Shown piece by piece: positions 10,390 through 18,287 of a stretch of DNA of 64,000 nucleotides. The stretch spans positions 310,001 to 374,000 of the forward strand of contig NZ_JAMSLS010000001.1 of assembly GCF_023806465.1 (NCBI RefSeq). The letters are read 5' to 3'. Under the pieces are notes generated by a model. That model had not been told where the DNA came from and ran no database searches. It saw only the letters and a program-made list of their open reading frames with translations. This DNA is from Thermomicrobium sp. CFH 73360 (GTDB lineage Bacteria > Chloroflexota > Chloroflexia > Thermomicrobiales > Thermomicrobiaceae). A program made the translations under genes and the position numbers. Numbering within the stretch: position 1 is the first letter of the stretch; every line of letters begins with the position of its first letter.

Positions 10390-11562
10390 GTGCTCCAGTA
10401 TCATCTCGCTGAGCGCGTCCGCCAACTCCGCCCATCGCCGACGCTCGCCGTCAGTGATCGCGCGCGCGCTCTTCGCCAACAGGGTATCGATGTCATCGAT
10501 CTCGGTGGTGGTGATCCCGACTTCCCGACTCCCCGTCATATCTGCCAGGCCGCGGCTGACGCGATGTTCCGCGGTGAGACGCACTATGTGGCAAGCGCGG
10601 GTATTCCAGAACTCCGCCGCGCGATTGCGCGCAAGCTGGCGACTGAAAACGGGATCCAGGTGAGTCCCGACGAGATCATTGTCACACCGGGCGGCAAAGC
10701 CGCGCTCTTCGTCTCCATCCTGGCCCTCGTCGGCCCAGGTGATGACGTGGTGATGTTCGACCCGGGTTGGGTCTCGTACGAGCCGATGGTCGTCATGGCT
10801 GGCGCTCGCTGTCTCCACGTTCCCCTGCAGCCTGCCGAGAATTACCGGATTACTCGCGACACAATCGAGGCAGTCCTCACGCCGCAGACGCGTCTCCTCA
10901 TCGTCAACAGCCCGAACAACCCTACCGGCCGCGTCCTGACCCGGGAAGAAGCGCAGGCGATCGTCGCGGTCGCTCAGGAACGTGATCTCCTCGTCATCTC
11001 CGACGAGATCTACGAGAAGATCATCTATGACGGACGAGAGCACTTCAGCCTCGCCGCTTTCCCGGGTATGGCTGAGCGGACGCTCACCGTGAACGGCTTC
11101 TCCAAGGCCTACGCGATGACCGGCTGGCGTCTCGGTTACGTCGCCGGTCCTGGACCACTCATCCGCCAGATTATGAAGGTTCACAGCCACTCCGCGACTT
11201 GTGCAACTTCATTCGCCCAGTGGGGCGGCGTTGCCGCACTCGAGGGGCCACAAGATGTAATCACTGAGATGGTCGCTGCGTGGGACCGACGCCGTCGTTT
11301 CGTCACCGAGCGACTCAACGCAATCCCCGGCTTCCGCTGTCCGTTGCCAGAAGGCGCCTTCTACGCTTTTCCGGATGTTAGTGGTACCGGATACTCTGGC
11401 CAGGAAGTGGCCCAAAAGCTGATCGAGGAAGCACACGTTGGTGTGACTCCCGGTGATGCTTTCGGTGAGTCCGGCGCGACTTGTATCCGTTTGAGCTTCG
11501 CGACAGCGGACGATCTGCTCGAGCGCGCACTCGAGCGCATCGCGCGGGTCTTTGGCGGCTAG
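10390..11562 (+). CDS. Class I/II pyridoxal-phosphate aminotransferase (aspartate aminotransferase-like)
   Basis: 390 residues from GTG 10390 after GAGGAGG. Fold-type I motifs are present: IDLGGGDPDFPTP at the N-terminus, SPNNPTGRV, DEIYEKIIYDG, and the Schiff-base lysine in NGFSKAYAMTGWRLGY. CIRLSFATADD near the end carries the carboxylate-binding Arg. It transfers amino groups between an amino acid (probably aspartate or an aromatic one) and 2-oxoglutarate. Specificity cannot be told from sequence alone. It converges on the Nif3-like gene with a 4-base overlap. Confidence 0.92.
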   Translation: MLQYHLAERVRQLRPSPTLAVSDRARALRQQGIDVIDLGGGDPDFPTPRHICQAAADAMFRGETHYVASAGIPELRRAIARKLATENGIQVSPDEIIVTPGGKAALFVSILALVGPGDDVVMFDPGWVSYEPMVVMAGARCLHVPLQPAENYRITRDTIEAVLTPQTRLLIVNSPNNPTGRVLTREEAQAIVAVAQERDLLVISDEIYEKIIYDGREHFSLAAFPGMAERTLTVNGFSKAYAMTGWRLGYVAGPGPLIRQIMKVHSHSATCATSFAQWGGVAALEGPQDVITEMVAAWDRRRRFVTERLNAIPGFRCPLPEGAFYAFPDVSGTGYSGQEVAQKLIEEAHVGVTPGDAFGESGATCIRLSFATADDLLERALERIARVFGG

Positions 11563-12383
11563 ATTCCGAGGCGGACGACTTCGAGGCCACGGCGCTCGAG
11601 CTCGGCGAGATAGGGCGCCATCCCAACGCGGTCTCCGGCAACATGACCGACAACGATGACCGTGCCGGATCCGGTGGCCCGAAGTCGCTCCGCCTCCTCT
11701 GGTGCAAGGTGCAGGTAGATCACTGTGTCGACGCCGTGCGCGAAATAGGCCTGCGCCACGGAGGCACCGCCATTCGTGCCCGCCCCATGCACGACCGCGA
11801 TACGCTTTGCTGGACGATCGATCGTGCCGACCGGCACCATGATCTGTGTCGCCGCCTCGGCAATCTCTGGAAGCGTTCGAAGCGCCTCGATGACATCCTG
11901 AACAGTGAGGTCCCGACCGAGTTCGAGCTGATATCGCTCGATCGCCTCAACCATCGCACGGCGCCCGATCTCGTCCAACGGGAGATGCAGGTTCAGGAAC
12001 GGCAGCCGGAGCAAACGCGCCGTTGCGGGAACTTGGTCGTAGTTGGCGGTTTGCGCCCGCAAGACCGCACGGTTCACCAGCGGTTGTAACGCTGCCTTGG
12101 CCGCGTCCGGCGTAACCCCGTGCTCGACCATGAACTCCACATGTCGGGCCAGCACCTCTGGGAAGCGCAACACTGCACGCCCACCCGCCGGGTGATGGGC
12201 CAGTACCCCGTCACAGCCAAGCTCGCGTGCCAAGAGGAGTTCGGCGACACCAACATCGAGGGCAACAAGGAGTCGCCGGATCTGTTCGCCGGGCACGTAC
12301 ACCTCACTGTCCGGGGGAAGCTTCCGGAAGCCCGCCATCTCAAGGGCAATCGACACCAGCTCATCTGTACTCATCCCAACCAT
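11559..12383 (-). CDS. Nif3-like dinuclear metal-centre protein
   Basis: About 274 residues from ATG 12383, after AGGGGGAAGAG. Family metal ligands are visible in GVLAHHPAGG, near residue 60, and in AVVHGAGTNGGASVAQAYF and VVGHVAGDRVG in the C-terminal half. Nif3/YbgI/DUF34 proteins bind two metal ions and are proposed GTP cyclohydrolase-like or metal-insertion enzymes, without a settled reaction. The insert region between the halves (residues 110-185) lacks the CutA-like domain found in some homologues. Confidence 0.8.
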   Translation of the reverse strand: MVGMSTDELVSIALEMAGFRKLPPDSEVYVPGEQIRRLLVALDVGVAELLLARELGCDGVLAHHPAGGRAVLRFPEVLARHVEFMVEHGVTPDAAKAALQPLVNRAVLRAQTANYDQVPATARLLRLPFLNLHLPLDEIGRRAMVEAIERYQLELGRDLTVQDVIEALRTLPEIAEAATQIMVPVGTIDRPAKRIAVVHGAGTNGGASVAQAYFAHGVDTVIYLHLAPEEAERLRATGSGTVIVVGHVAGDRVGMAPYLAELERRGLEVVRLGI

Positions 12384-12711
12384 CTCTTCCCCCTCTCTCC
12401 TGGATTCTCGCACACTTACCCCTTCTCGCCACCTGCTGGCAGCGCTCACGGTCCGTCGTCTTCTTCGACCTCGTGTCGTGAGCGCTGGGCAGACTCGAAC
12501 ACAGCCAGCGCGAGCAGGGTACCGTCCAGCCAAAGCCGCAATGCGCAGAACCCCCTTCTCAGTGCCAGTTCATCCCTCGCACCTGGCAAAGCGGAATGCC
12601 GAGTACTGTGGAAAGTAGACACCTCCAACCATCCCTGACGGATTGGCTCGCCCTGCGAGCGTAGACGCAGTACCATTCCTCGCAGGGATCGTTGCGGAAC
12701 GGAGCGTGAGC
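12384..12711. other. Gap upstream of selD, with a doubtful small minus-strand ORF
   Basis: The region between the Nif3-like gene and selD should hold both promoters. A minus-strand frame (12446-12676, ATG start, 76 residues, ending RHEVEEDDGP) has a moderately coding-like composition and faces the Nif3-like gene. It matches nothing recognisable and its ribosome site is only AGGA-like. No RNA gene was recognised. Confidence 0.25.
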
Positions 12712-13782
12712 GTGAGCGACCGCCGCGAACTCGTGCGACTAACCGCGCTGGCCAGCTGCGCCGGTTGAGCGGGGAAGTTGGCCCCTGCGGCCCTGGCGCA
12801 GGTGCTGCGCCCGCTCCAATTCCATCATGATCCGCGGTTGCTCGTCGGTCTACAGACGAGCGACGATGCGGCGGTTTACCTGCTCGAGGAGGGCGTCGCG
12901 CTCGTCCAAACGGTCGATTTCTTCCCACCTGTGGTCGATGATCCCTACATCTATGGAGCTATCGCTGCGGCAAACGCGATCAGTGACGTGTACGCAATGG
13001 GTGGCGAACCCTTTTTGGCGCTAAACATTGCAGCCTGGCCCGACGACCAACCACTCGAACTCCTCTCTGAGATTTTCCGTGGGGGGCTTGACAAGGCACG
13101 TGAGGCGGGCGTCGCGATCGCTGGTGGGCACACCGTCACCGATGACGAGCCCAAGTACGGCCTGGTGGTGACTGGGCGCGTCGACCCAACGCGTATCCTC
13201 ACCAAGTCGGCCGCGCGCCCGGGTGAACTCTTGTATCTCACCAAGCCAATCGGTACTGGCGCAATTACAACCGCCTTGAAAGCCGGTGTCGCTGAGCCGG
13301 AGCATGTTGAAGCGGCCATTTCCTGGATGTTACGTCTCAACCGTACGGCGAGCCAGCTCGCGCTGGCACACGGAGTGCGTGCCTGCACTGACGTGACGGG
13401 CTATGGCCTCGCTGGCCACGCAAGCGAGATTGCACTGAAGAGTGGCGTTCGACTGGTCATTGGAGCGCGGAGTGTCCCGGTCATCGAGGGGGCGGAACGC
13501 TATGCCCGTGCCGGACGCTTGCCTGGCGGCGCGCAGCGAAACCGCTCTTATTACGCTGAGGGACCTGACGCGGTCGTCCGGCGCGGCCGTGGCATTCCGA
13601 CCGTTCTCTGGGACCTCCTGTTCGATCCAGTCACGTCCGGTGGCCTACTCTTCACCATCGCGCGCGAGCGGGCCGCCGCCCTTGAACAGGCATTCGCTGC
13701 AGCGCACGAGCCGTTGTGGCGGATCGGTTTCGTGGACGACGAGGGCACCGGTGTTGAGATCGTCGCCGAACTCCCAGGCTAA
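12712..13782 (+). CDS. selD: Selenide, water dikinase SelD containing an in-frame UGA (selenocysteine)
   Basis: 356 residues if TGA 12766-12768 is read as selenocysteine. Read through it, the N-terminus is VSDRRELVRLTALASCAGUA followed by GKLAP. This is the SelD active-site strand (LT..., Cys/Sec, Lys), with Sec19 and Lys22. GTG 12712 has GGAG seven bases upstream. Downstream are GLQTSDDAAVY, QTVDFFPP, NAISDVYAMGG, AIAGGHTV and VTSGGLLF, all typical of SelD. The enzyme makes selenophosphate from selenide and ATP. Ending translation at the UGA, or starting at TTG 12778, would remove the catalytic residue. A SECIS-like hairpin follows. It heads a selD-rsmA-ispE operon. selA, selB and tRNA-Sec are not in the window. 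Confidence 0.9.
12769..12802 (+). promoter_or_regulatory. Candidate bacterial SECIS element of selD
   Basis: Two mutually exclusive hairpins directly follow the UGA. One is GCGGGG/CCCTGC with loop AAGTTGGC, starting at once. The other is CCTGCG/CGCAGG with loop GCCCTGG, whose loop begins about 21 bases after the UGA. The second fits the usual distance and G-first apical loop of bacterial SECIS elements. SelB would bind it to decode UGA. The fold was done by eye. Confidence 0.55.
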
Positions 13783-14629
13783 CGCGCCTTCTTCTGCTGC
13801 CACGCCGCCAGCAAACGTGCGGCAAGCGCTTCAGGTTCTCGGAATCCGACCGCGGAAGGCACTAGGACAACACTTTCTGCATGATCCCTCCATCGTTCGA
13901 CGCATTGTCGAGGTCGCCCAGCCACCACCGGATGCGCTTGTTGTCGAGATCGGGCCCGGACTCGGTACTTTGACCGAAGAACTCGCCCAACGAGCGGGAA
14001 CAGTCATCGCGATCGAGCTCGATCGACGCTTGGCGACGTGGCTTGACGAGCGATTCCGTGGAACGAACGTGCGAATCGTACAGGGCGACGCCCTCACTGT
14101 CGATTTCGCCATGCTGACCAATCGTCGGCCATATCTTGTTGTTGCCAACTTACCGTATAATGTCGCAACGCCGATTCTGCAGCGACTTTTGACGAGCGAG
14201 CATCCGCCAGAACGTCTTGTCGTCATGGTGCAGCGGGAAGTTGCTGAGCGGATGGTCGCTTCACCACCGGCGATGAGTTACCTCTCCATACTTGTCCAGT
14301 TTTTCACTCGGCCACGCATTGCCTTTCGCGTTGGACCGGGCGCCTTCACCCCCCCGCCGAAGGTCGAGAGTGCCGTTCTCGTGCTCGACCGCCGAGAAAC
14401 ACCGCTGCCGCGCAGTGAGTGGGAGGCATTTTTCGAGATTGTCCGAGCTGGCTTCGCCCAGCGCCGCAAACAGCTGCTCAACGCGCTCTCTGCAGGACTG
14501 GACCTCGCGAAGATACACGTGCGAGCTGCCCTTCACCGCGCCGGCATTGCTCCGGACCGACGAGCAGAGACGCTGACGCTCGACGAGTGGCTACGCCTCT
14601 ACCACGCACTTCGCGAGGAGCACGAGTGA
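13751..14629 (+). CDS. rsmA: 16S rRNA dimethyladenosine transferase RsmA (KsgA)
   Basis: 292 residues from GTG 13751, which overlaps selD by 32 bases and has GAGGG upstream. A GTG at 13817 (270 residues) is the alternative and would match the usual length, but it has no ribosome site. Motifs: RKALGQHFLHD, VVEIGPGLGTLTEELA (SAM binding), the catalytic VVANLPYNVATPI, and VQREVAERM. It dimethylates two adjacent adenines in the 3' hairpin of 16S rRNA during small-subunit maturation. Confidence 0.93.
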   Translation: MLRSSPNSQANAPSSAATPPANVRQALQVLGIRPRKALGQHFLHDPSIVRRIVEVAQPPPDALVVEIGPGLGTLTEELAQRAGTVIAIELDRRLATWLDERFRGTNVRIVQGDALTVDFAMLTNRRPYLVVANLPYNVATPILQRLLTSEHPPERLVVMVQREVAERMVASPPAMSYLSILVQFFTRPRIAFRVGPGAFTPPPKVESAVLVLDRRETPLPRSEWEAFFEIVRAGFAQRRKQLLNALSAGLDLAKIHVRAALHRAGIAPDRRAETLTLDEWLRLYHALREEHE

Positions 14630-15522
14630 TGCCGTATCGTGTCACTGTGCGGGAACCACTCGTCGTGCTCGCTCCAGCCAAGCTGAACCTCGGGCTCGAA
14701 GTACTTGGGAGACGCCCCGACGGGTACCACGACCTCGTGACCATTCTCCAGACGATCGACCTCTCCGATCGCCTTGTGCTCGAGCCAGCTCCGCGCCTCA
14801 CCTACCAACCGCCGTCCGGGATTGGCGACGAACTTGTCGCCCGGGCCTTGCGGTCACTTGCTGCGAAGGGAGTGGTGATCGAGGCACGCCTCAGCCTTGA
14901 GAAGCGCATCCCAGTCGCGGCAGGCCTTGGAGGCGGCTCAAGCGATGCGGGAACGTTGCTTGGAGCATTCGTGCATGCCGGACTCCCACGTTCGCTCGCT
15001 ACTCCGATTGCCACCCAACTTGGGAGTGACGTTCCATTCTTTCTGGACGGGGGAACCGCACTCGCACGCGGTCGCGGCACGGACCTAGAACCCCTCCCGC
15101 CGCCAAACGGTTGGTTCGTTCTCGTGGTGCCCGAGCTGACACTCGCGCACAAGACGCGCCAGCTCTATGCTGCCTTGACCCCGGCCGATTACAGCGACGG
15201 CCTGGCTACCCTCCGCCAAGCGGAGCGCTTGAGGCTCCGCCAGGATCTCGACCCACGGCTCGTGCGCAATGCATTCTTGCGGCCTTTACTCGCCTTCGAA
15301 GCGGTTCGGCAAGCACTCGATGCCTTCGTAACTGCGGGAACTCGCTGGGCCTGGCCAAGTGGATCCGGCCCCGCAGTCTTCACATGGTGTCCACAGCGTG
15401 AGGCTGCCGAACAGCTCACCTTGGCGCTGGAAACCAGCGGTCTTCGACCCATCCTCACAGCACCCCTGAAGCCAAGCTGGGAACAAGTGAGAACGGCGAT
15501 AACTGTGGAACAACTCCACTAA
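14629..15522 (+). CDS. ispE: 4-diphosphocytidyl-2-C-methyl-D-erythritol kinase IspE
   Basis: 297 residues. ATG 14629 overlaps the rsmA stop as TGATG, with GAGGAG upstream. GHMP-kinase signatures: APAKLNLGLEVLGRRPDGYH at the start, the ATP-binding PVAAGLGGGSSDAG near residue 95, and WPSGSGPAVFTW near the end. It phosphorylates the 2-hydroxyl of CDP-methylerythritol in the non-mevalonate (MEP) isoprenoid pathway. The rsmA-ispE linkage is common in bacteria. Confidence 0.95.
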   Translation: MPYRVTVREPLVVLAPAKLNLGLEVLGRRPDGYHDLVTILQTIDLSDRLVLEPAPRLTYQPPSGIGDELVARALRSLAAKGVVIEARLSLEKRIPVAAGLGGGSSDAGTLLGAFVHAGLPRSLATPIATQLGSDVPFFLDGGTALARGRGTDLEPLPPPNGWFVLVVPELTLAHKTRQLYAALTPADYSDGLATLRQAERLRLRQDLDPRLVRNAFLRPLLAFEAVRQALDAFVTAGTRWAWPSGSGPAVFTWCPQREAAEQLTLALETSGLRPILTAPLKPSWEQVRTAITVEQLH

Positions 15523-15637
15523 TCAAGCGCCGACACTGCCGCAGGTCGTTGTACCTCAGCCAAACCAGCGAGCCCCGTGGTACCAACAAGCAAGCGATGT
15601 GCCTCGTCGAACGAACAGGCTGTCAGTCGTTGCGGGC

Positions 15638-16123
15638 TCACCGGTGACCCTCGTCCTCAGCAGCAGAAGCGGATCCACCATACCGCACCCACCAGGCACG
15701 TTCTTGCTCCGCCGGAGCACGCAAGAAGGTTCCTTGGGCTTCGACGAGCAACCGGCCATCCACTGCATCTCGGAGCTCGGCCCGGGCGCGAACCAGACGG
15801 CCACGGTCTTCCTCAACCCAGCCACGGACCACGAGGAGCTGACCCACGCACACAGGGTGCCGGTAGGCAAGTTCCATACGCGCCGTGACCATCAGACGCT
15901 TGGTCGTGGCAATCACTGCCCAACTCATCGCCTCGTCAAGCACGGTCGCCAAGATACCACCGTGCACGAGACCGATGTACCCCTCATGTTCGGGCCGCGC
16001 CGTGAACATCGCCTCGATTGACTCTCCCTGCCGGTAGAAGGCGAGGCGAAGACCGATCGGATTCAGTTCGCCGCACCCGAAGCACGCGTGATCGGTCACG
16101 CGATTGACGCGTTCACCCTCCAT
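15638..16123 (-). CDS. PaaI-family hotdog thioesterase
   Basis: 161 residues from ATG 16123, after AAGGA; an in-frame ATG at 16150 has poorer context. HACFGCGELNPIGLRL followed by GYIGLVHGGILATVLDEAMSW is characteristic of PaaI/YbgC-like hotdog acyl-CoA thioesterases, with the catalytic acid in the LDEAM helix. The substrate is unknown. Its promoter side faces that of the rhodanese-ThiF gene, so the palindrome at 16152-16168 could act on both. Confidence 0.85.
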   Translation of the reverse strand: MEGERVNRVTDHACFGCGELNPIGLRLAFYRQGESIEAMFTARPEHEGYIGLVHGGILATVLDEAMSWAVIATTKRLMVTARMELAYRHPVCVGQLLVVRGWVEEDRGRLVRARAELRDAVDGRLLVEAQGTFLRAPAEQERAWWVRYGGSASAAEDEGHR

Positions 16124-16151
16124 GCACAATTCCTTTCGGACTGCACTCAAA

Positions 16152-16171
16152 GTACCCCAATGGGGTACAAT
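16152..16171 (+). promoter_or_regulatory. Palindromic operator overlapping a -10 box
   Basis: GTACCCCA-A-TGGGGTAC is a perfect 8-bp inverted repeat (16152-16168). Its right arm runs into TACAAT (16166-16171), a good -10 box for the rhodanese-ThiF gene at 16237. A repressor dimer bound here would cover the -10 box. It also lies 29 bases before the divergent thioesterase start. The -35 region is weak, which would suit an activator-dependent or tightly repressed promoter. Confidence 0.6.
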
Positions 16172-16236
16172 CGTTGCGTCGGTGGCTCTCTCGGCACTGC
16201 CTACCAGTGCACGAGCCTAACGCGGAGGACCGGTCA

Positions 16237-17433
16237 ATGGCGAGACGATACGAACAGCTTTTTCAGGAGATCAAGCGTGCAATTCGCGAAGTCGATGTGC
16301 ACCAGGTGTACCAGCAGTTGCGCGCTGGTCGGCGCCCGGTGATTATTGACGTGCGCGAACGAGAAGAGTGGGAGCAGGGATACATTCCCGGCGCCATCTT
16401 CATTCCCCGCGGCTATCTCGAGATGCGCATCGAGGAAGAGGTGCCAGAGAAGTCGACACCGATCTACATCTATTGCGCAGGCGGCGTCCGCTCGGCCTTT
16501 GCTGCCAAGACACTCGAGGAACTCGGCTACCAGAACGTGTATTCGGTTGCGGGCGGATTCAGCGCCTGGAAGCATGCCGGTTACCCGTTTGTGACACCGC
16601 GGCAGTGGACGCGCGAGCAACTCCAGCGCTACAGTCGGCACTTCCTGATCCCTGAGGTCGGCGAAGAGGGTCAAGCACGGCTGCTTGACTCCAAAGTGTT
16701 GATCATCGGAGCAGGAGGTTTGGGCTCACCGGCAGCGCTGTATCTCGCTGCGGCTGGGGTGGGCACAATCGGTATCGTTGATGCAGACGTCGTCGACCTC
16801 AGCAACTTGCAGCGTCAGATCCTGCACACGACCGACCGTGTCGGACGCCCGAAGACCGAATCGGCTCGTGATACCATCCAGGCGCTCAATCCAGACGTCA
16901 ACGTTGTGACGCACGATGTTTGGTTGAGCAGCCAGACGATCCTTGATGTCCTTCGAGACTACGACGTGATCGTCAATGGAGCGGACAACTTCCCCACACG
17001 ATACCTGGTGAACGACGCAGCAGTGCTCCTTGGCAAGCCGGTTGTCGATGGCAGCATTTTCCGTTTTGACGGCCAGGTGACTGTCTACAAGCCTGGCGAG
17101 GGGCCATGCTACCGCTGCCTCTACCCGGAACCACCGCCACCGGAACTTGCTCCCAGCTGTGACCAGGCGGGCGTCTTGGGCGTCTTGCCGGGTGTGATCG
17201 GCGTTCTCCAGGCCACTGAAGCAATGAAGCTCCTGCTTGGCATCGGCGAACCGCTGGTTGGCCGCGTGCTCCTTTATGACGCCCTGGTGGCAACCTTCCG
17301 CGAACTCCACGTCGAGCGGGATCCGGAGTGCGCCGCGTGTGGGCCGAACTCGACACTTACCGTGGAGACGATCGGCCAGATCGACTACCAGCAGAGCTGC
17401 ATTCTGCCGGTGCGACGGAGCGTCGCTGATTGA
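16237..17433 (+). CDS. Rhodanese-ThiF fusion (MoeZ/MoeB-type sulfur-carrier adenylyltransferase)
   Basis: 398 residues from ATG 16237, with GGAGG eight bases before. Residues 20-125 are a rhodanese domain with active-site loop YCAGGVRS. Residues 130-385 are the ThiF/MoeB E1-like domain: IIGAGGLGSPAALYLAAAGVG for ATP, DVVDLSNLQRQI, and zinc pairs CYRC and CAAC. Here rhodanese precedes ThiF, the reverse of MOCS3 and mycobacterial MoeZ. It probably adenylates and then sulfurates the C-terminal glycine of a ubiquitin-like carrier; the CysO-like protein at 17994 is the obvious partner. A terminator follows. Confidence 0.88.
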   Translation: MARRYEQLFQEIKRAIREVDVHQVYQQLRAGRRPVIIDVREREEWEQGYIPGAIFIPRGYLEMRIEEEVPEKSTPIYIYCAGGVRSAFAAKTLEELGYQNVYSVAGGFSAWKHAGYPFVTPRQWTREQLQRYSRHFLIPEVGEEGQARLLDSKVLIIGAGGLGSPAALYLAAAGVGTIGIVDADVVDLSNLQRQILHTTDRVGRPKTESARDTIQALNPDVNVVTHDVWLSSQTILDVLRDYDVIVNGADNFPTRYLVNDAAVLLGKPVVDGSIFRFDGQVTVYKPGEGPCYRCLYPEPPPPELAPSCDQAGVLGVLPGVIGVLQATEAMKLLLGIGEPLVGRVLLYDALVATFRELHVERDPECAACGPNSTLTVETIGQIDYQQSCILPVRRSVAD

Positions 17434-17460
17434 CGATCCGGCTAAGCGTTCCAGGAAGTG

Positions 17461-17495
17461 GACAGGCCGCGGACAAGCGCGGCCTGTCTTCATTT
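17461..17495 (+). terminator. Terminator after the rhodanese-ThiF gene
   Basis: Perfect 11-bp stem GACAGGCCGCG / CGCGGCCTGTC with a six-base loop, followed by a short T-rich tract (TTCATTT). Confidence 0.8.
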
Positions 17496-17514
17496 CCCAT
17501 CGGTTGCTGCGCAC

Positions 17515-17997
17515 CTACTCCTCGATGACGATGTCCTCCTCCTGCACCCGGCCATCAACCAGACGGAAGGCCCTGACTACTGGTCGGGCTGGGTCGGCCA
17601 ACGAGCAGATCATCAAGAGCATGTTTGGCCAGAACGCTGCGAGCTCGATGTCGGTCCGTGAGGGATACGCCTCAGTGGCTGGGTGAGAATGGTAACTCCC
17701 GAGGTGCTCCAGTCCCGCCGCTTCAATCGCGCGGAGTGCCCGGAACTGATCCTCTGGATCCATAAAGAATCGCTCGACCGCGATCGCGCCTGGTGCATCT
17801 GGTCGGTAGTCACGCCCTGGTGGAATTAAGCCGCGCTCAGCGAAGAACTCCACCGCGAGCTCAGCCCGATTGGGGACCGGATAGACCTGCTCAATACGAT
17901 CCCCCTGCCCGGCCAGCAGGCCACACGCCTCGCGTGGTGCCTCCTGCCGCGCATGAGCGACGATTGCCTCATACTGTTCGCGCGGAATTCGGATCAT
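17515..17997 (-). CDS. mec: JAMM/MPN+ metallopeptidase, Mec-like
   Basis: 160 residues. ATG 17997 overlaps the carrier stop codon (ATGA). The JAMM zinc site is complete: an early Glu (REACGLLAG), then YHSHPATEAYPSRTD, which fits H-x-H-P-x7-S-x2-D. In Mycobacterium tuberculosis, Mec cleaves the newly formed cysteine from the CysO-cysteine adduct, and this gene has the same neighbours (cysO, cysM). Here it may also trim the extra C-terminal Arg of the carrier. Symbol by context and motif. Confidence 0.85.
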   Translation of the reverse strand: MIRIPREQYEAIVAHARQEAPREACGLLAGQGDRIEQVYPVPNRAELAVEFFAERGLIPPGRDYRPDAPGAIAVERFFMDPEDQFRALRAIEAAGLEHLGSYHSHPATEAYPSRTDIELAAFWPNMLLMICSLADPARPVVRAFRLVDGRVQEEDIVIEE

Positions 17998-18272
17998 CGC
18001 CCGCCTGCCATCGCCGGAATAATCCCGACCTCGTCACCGTCAGCGAGAGGCGTTTCGACGCCCTGGAGCGACCGGATGTCTTTCCCATTCACGAAGATGC
18101 TGACAAAACGTCGCACACGCCCATCCGGCTCGCAAATCCGCTCGCGGATACCAGGATAGAGCTCGTCGAGCTTGGTCAGCGCTTCACCAACCGTCTTCGC
18201 TTCGACCTGCACAGAAGCGCGATCTTCTGTGAACCGCCGCAAAGGTGCCGGAATTAGAATTGTTACCGTCAC
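17994..18272 (-). CDS. cysO: CysO-like ubiquitin-fold sulfur carrier ending in Gly-Gly-Arg
   Basis: 92 residues with a beta-grasp MoaD/ThiS layout: TVTILIPAPLRRFT, a central helix (EALTKLDELYPGIRERI), FVSIFVNGKDIRSL, and DGDEVGIIPAMAGGR. Carriers of this class normally end in Gly-Gly, whose carboxylate becomes a thiocarboxylate. This one carries one more residue, Arg, before a TGA that overlaps the Mec start, so proteolytic maturation is predicted. It would donate sulfur to CysM for cysteine synthesis after activation by the rhodanese-ThiF protein. Confidence 0.85.
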   Translation of the reverse strand: MTVTILIPAPLRRFTEDRASVQVEAKTVGEALTKLDELYPGIRERICEPDGRVRRFVSIFVNGKDIRSLQGVETPLADGDEVGIIPAMAGGR

Positions 18273-18287
18273 CGCTCCTCGCTCCTT

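Noticed and set aside
10336-11190. A 284-codon frame opposite the aminotransferase gene
   Set aside because: Antisense shadow; the plus-strand frame has PLP motifs, ribosome site and normal length.
12778-13782. selD starting at TTG 12778, without the UGA
   Set aside because: This start removes the catalytic strand and Lys22. Reading through the UGA restores both and provides a better ribosome site.
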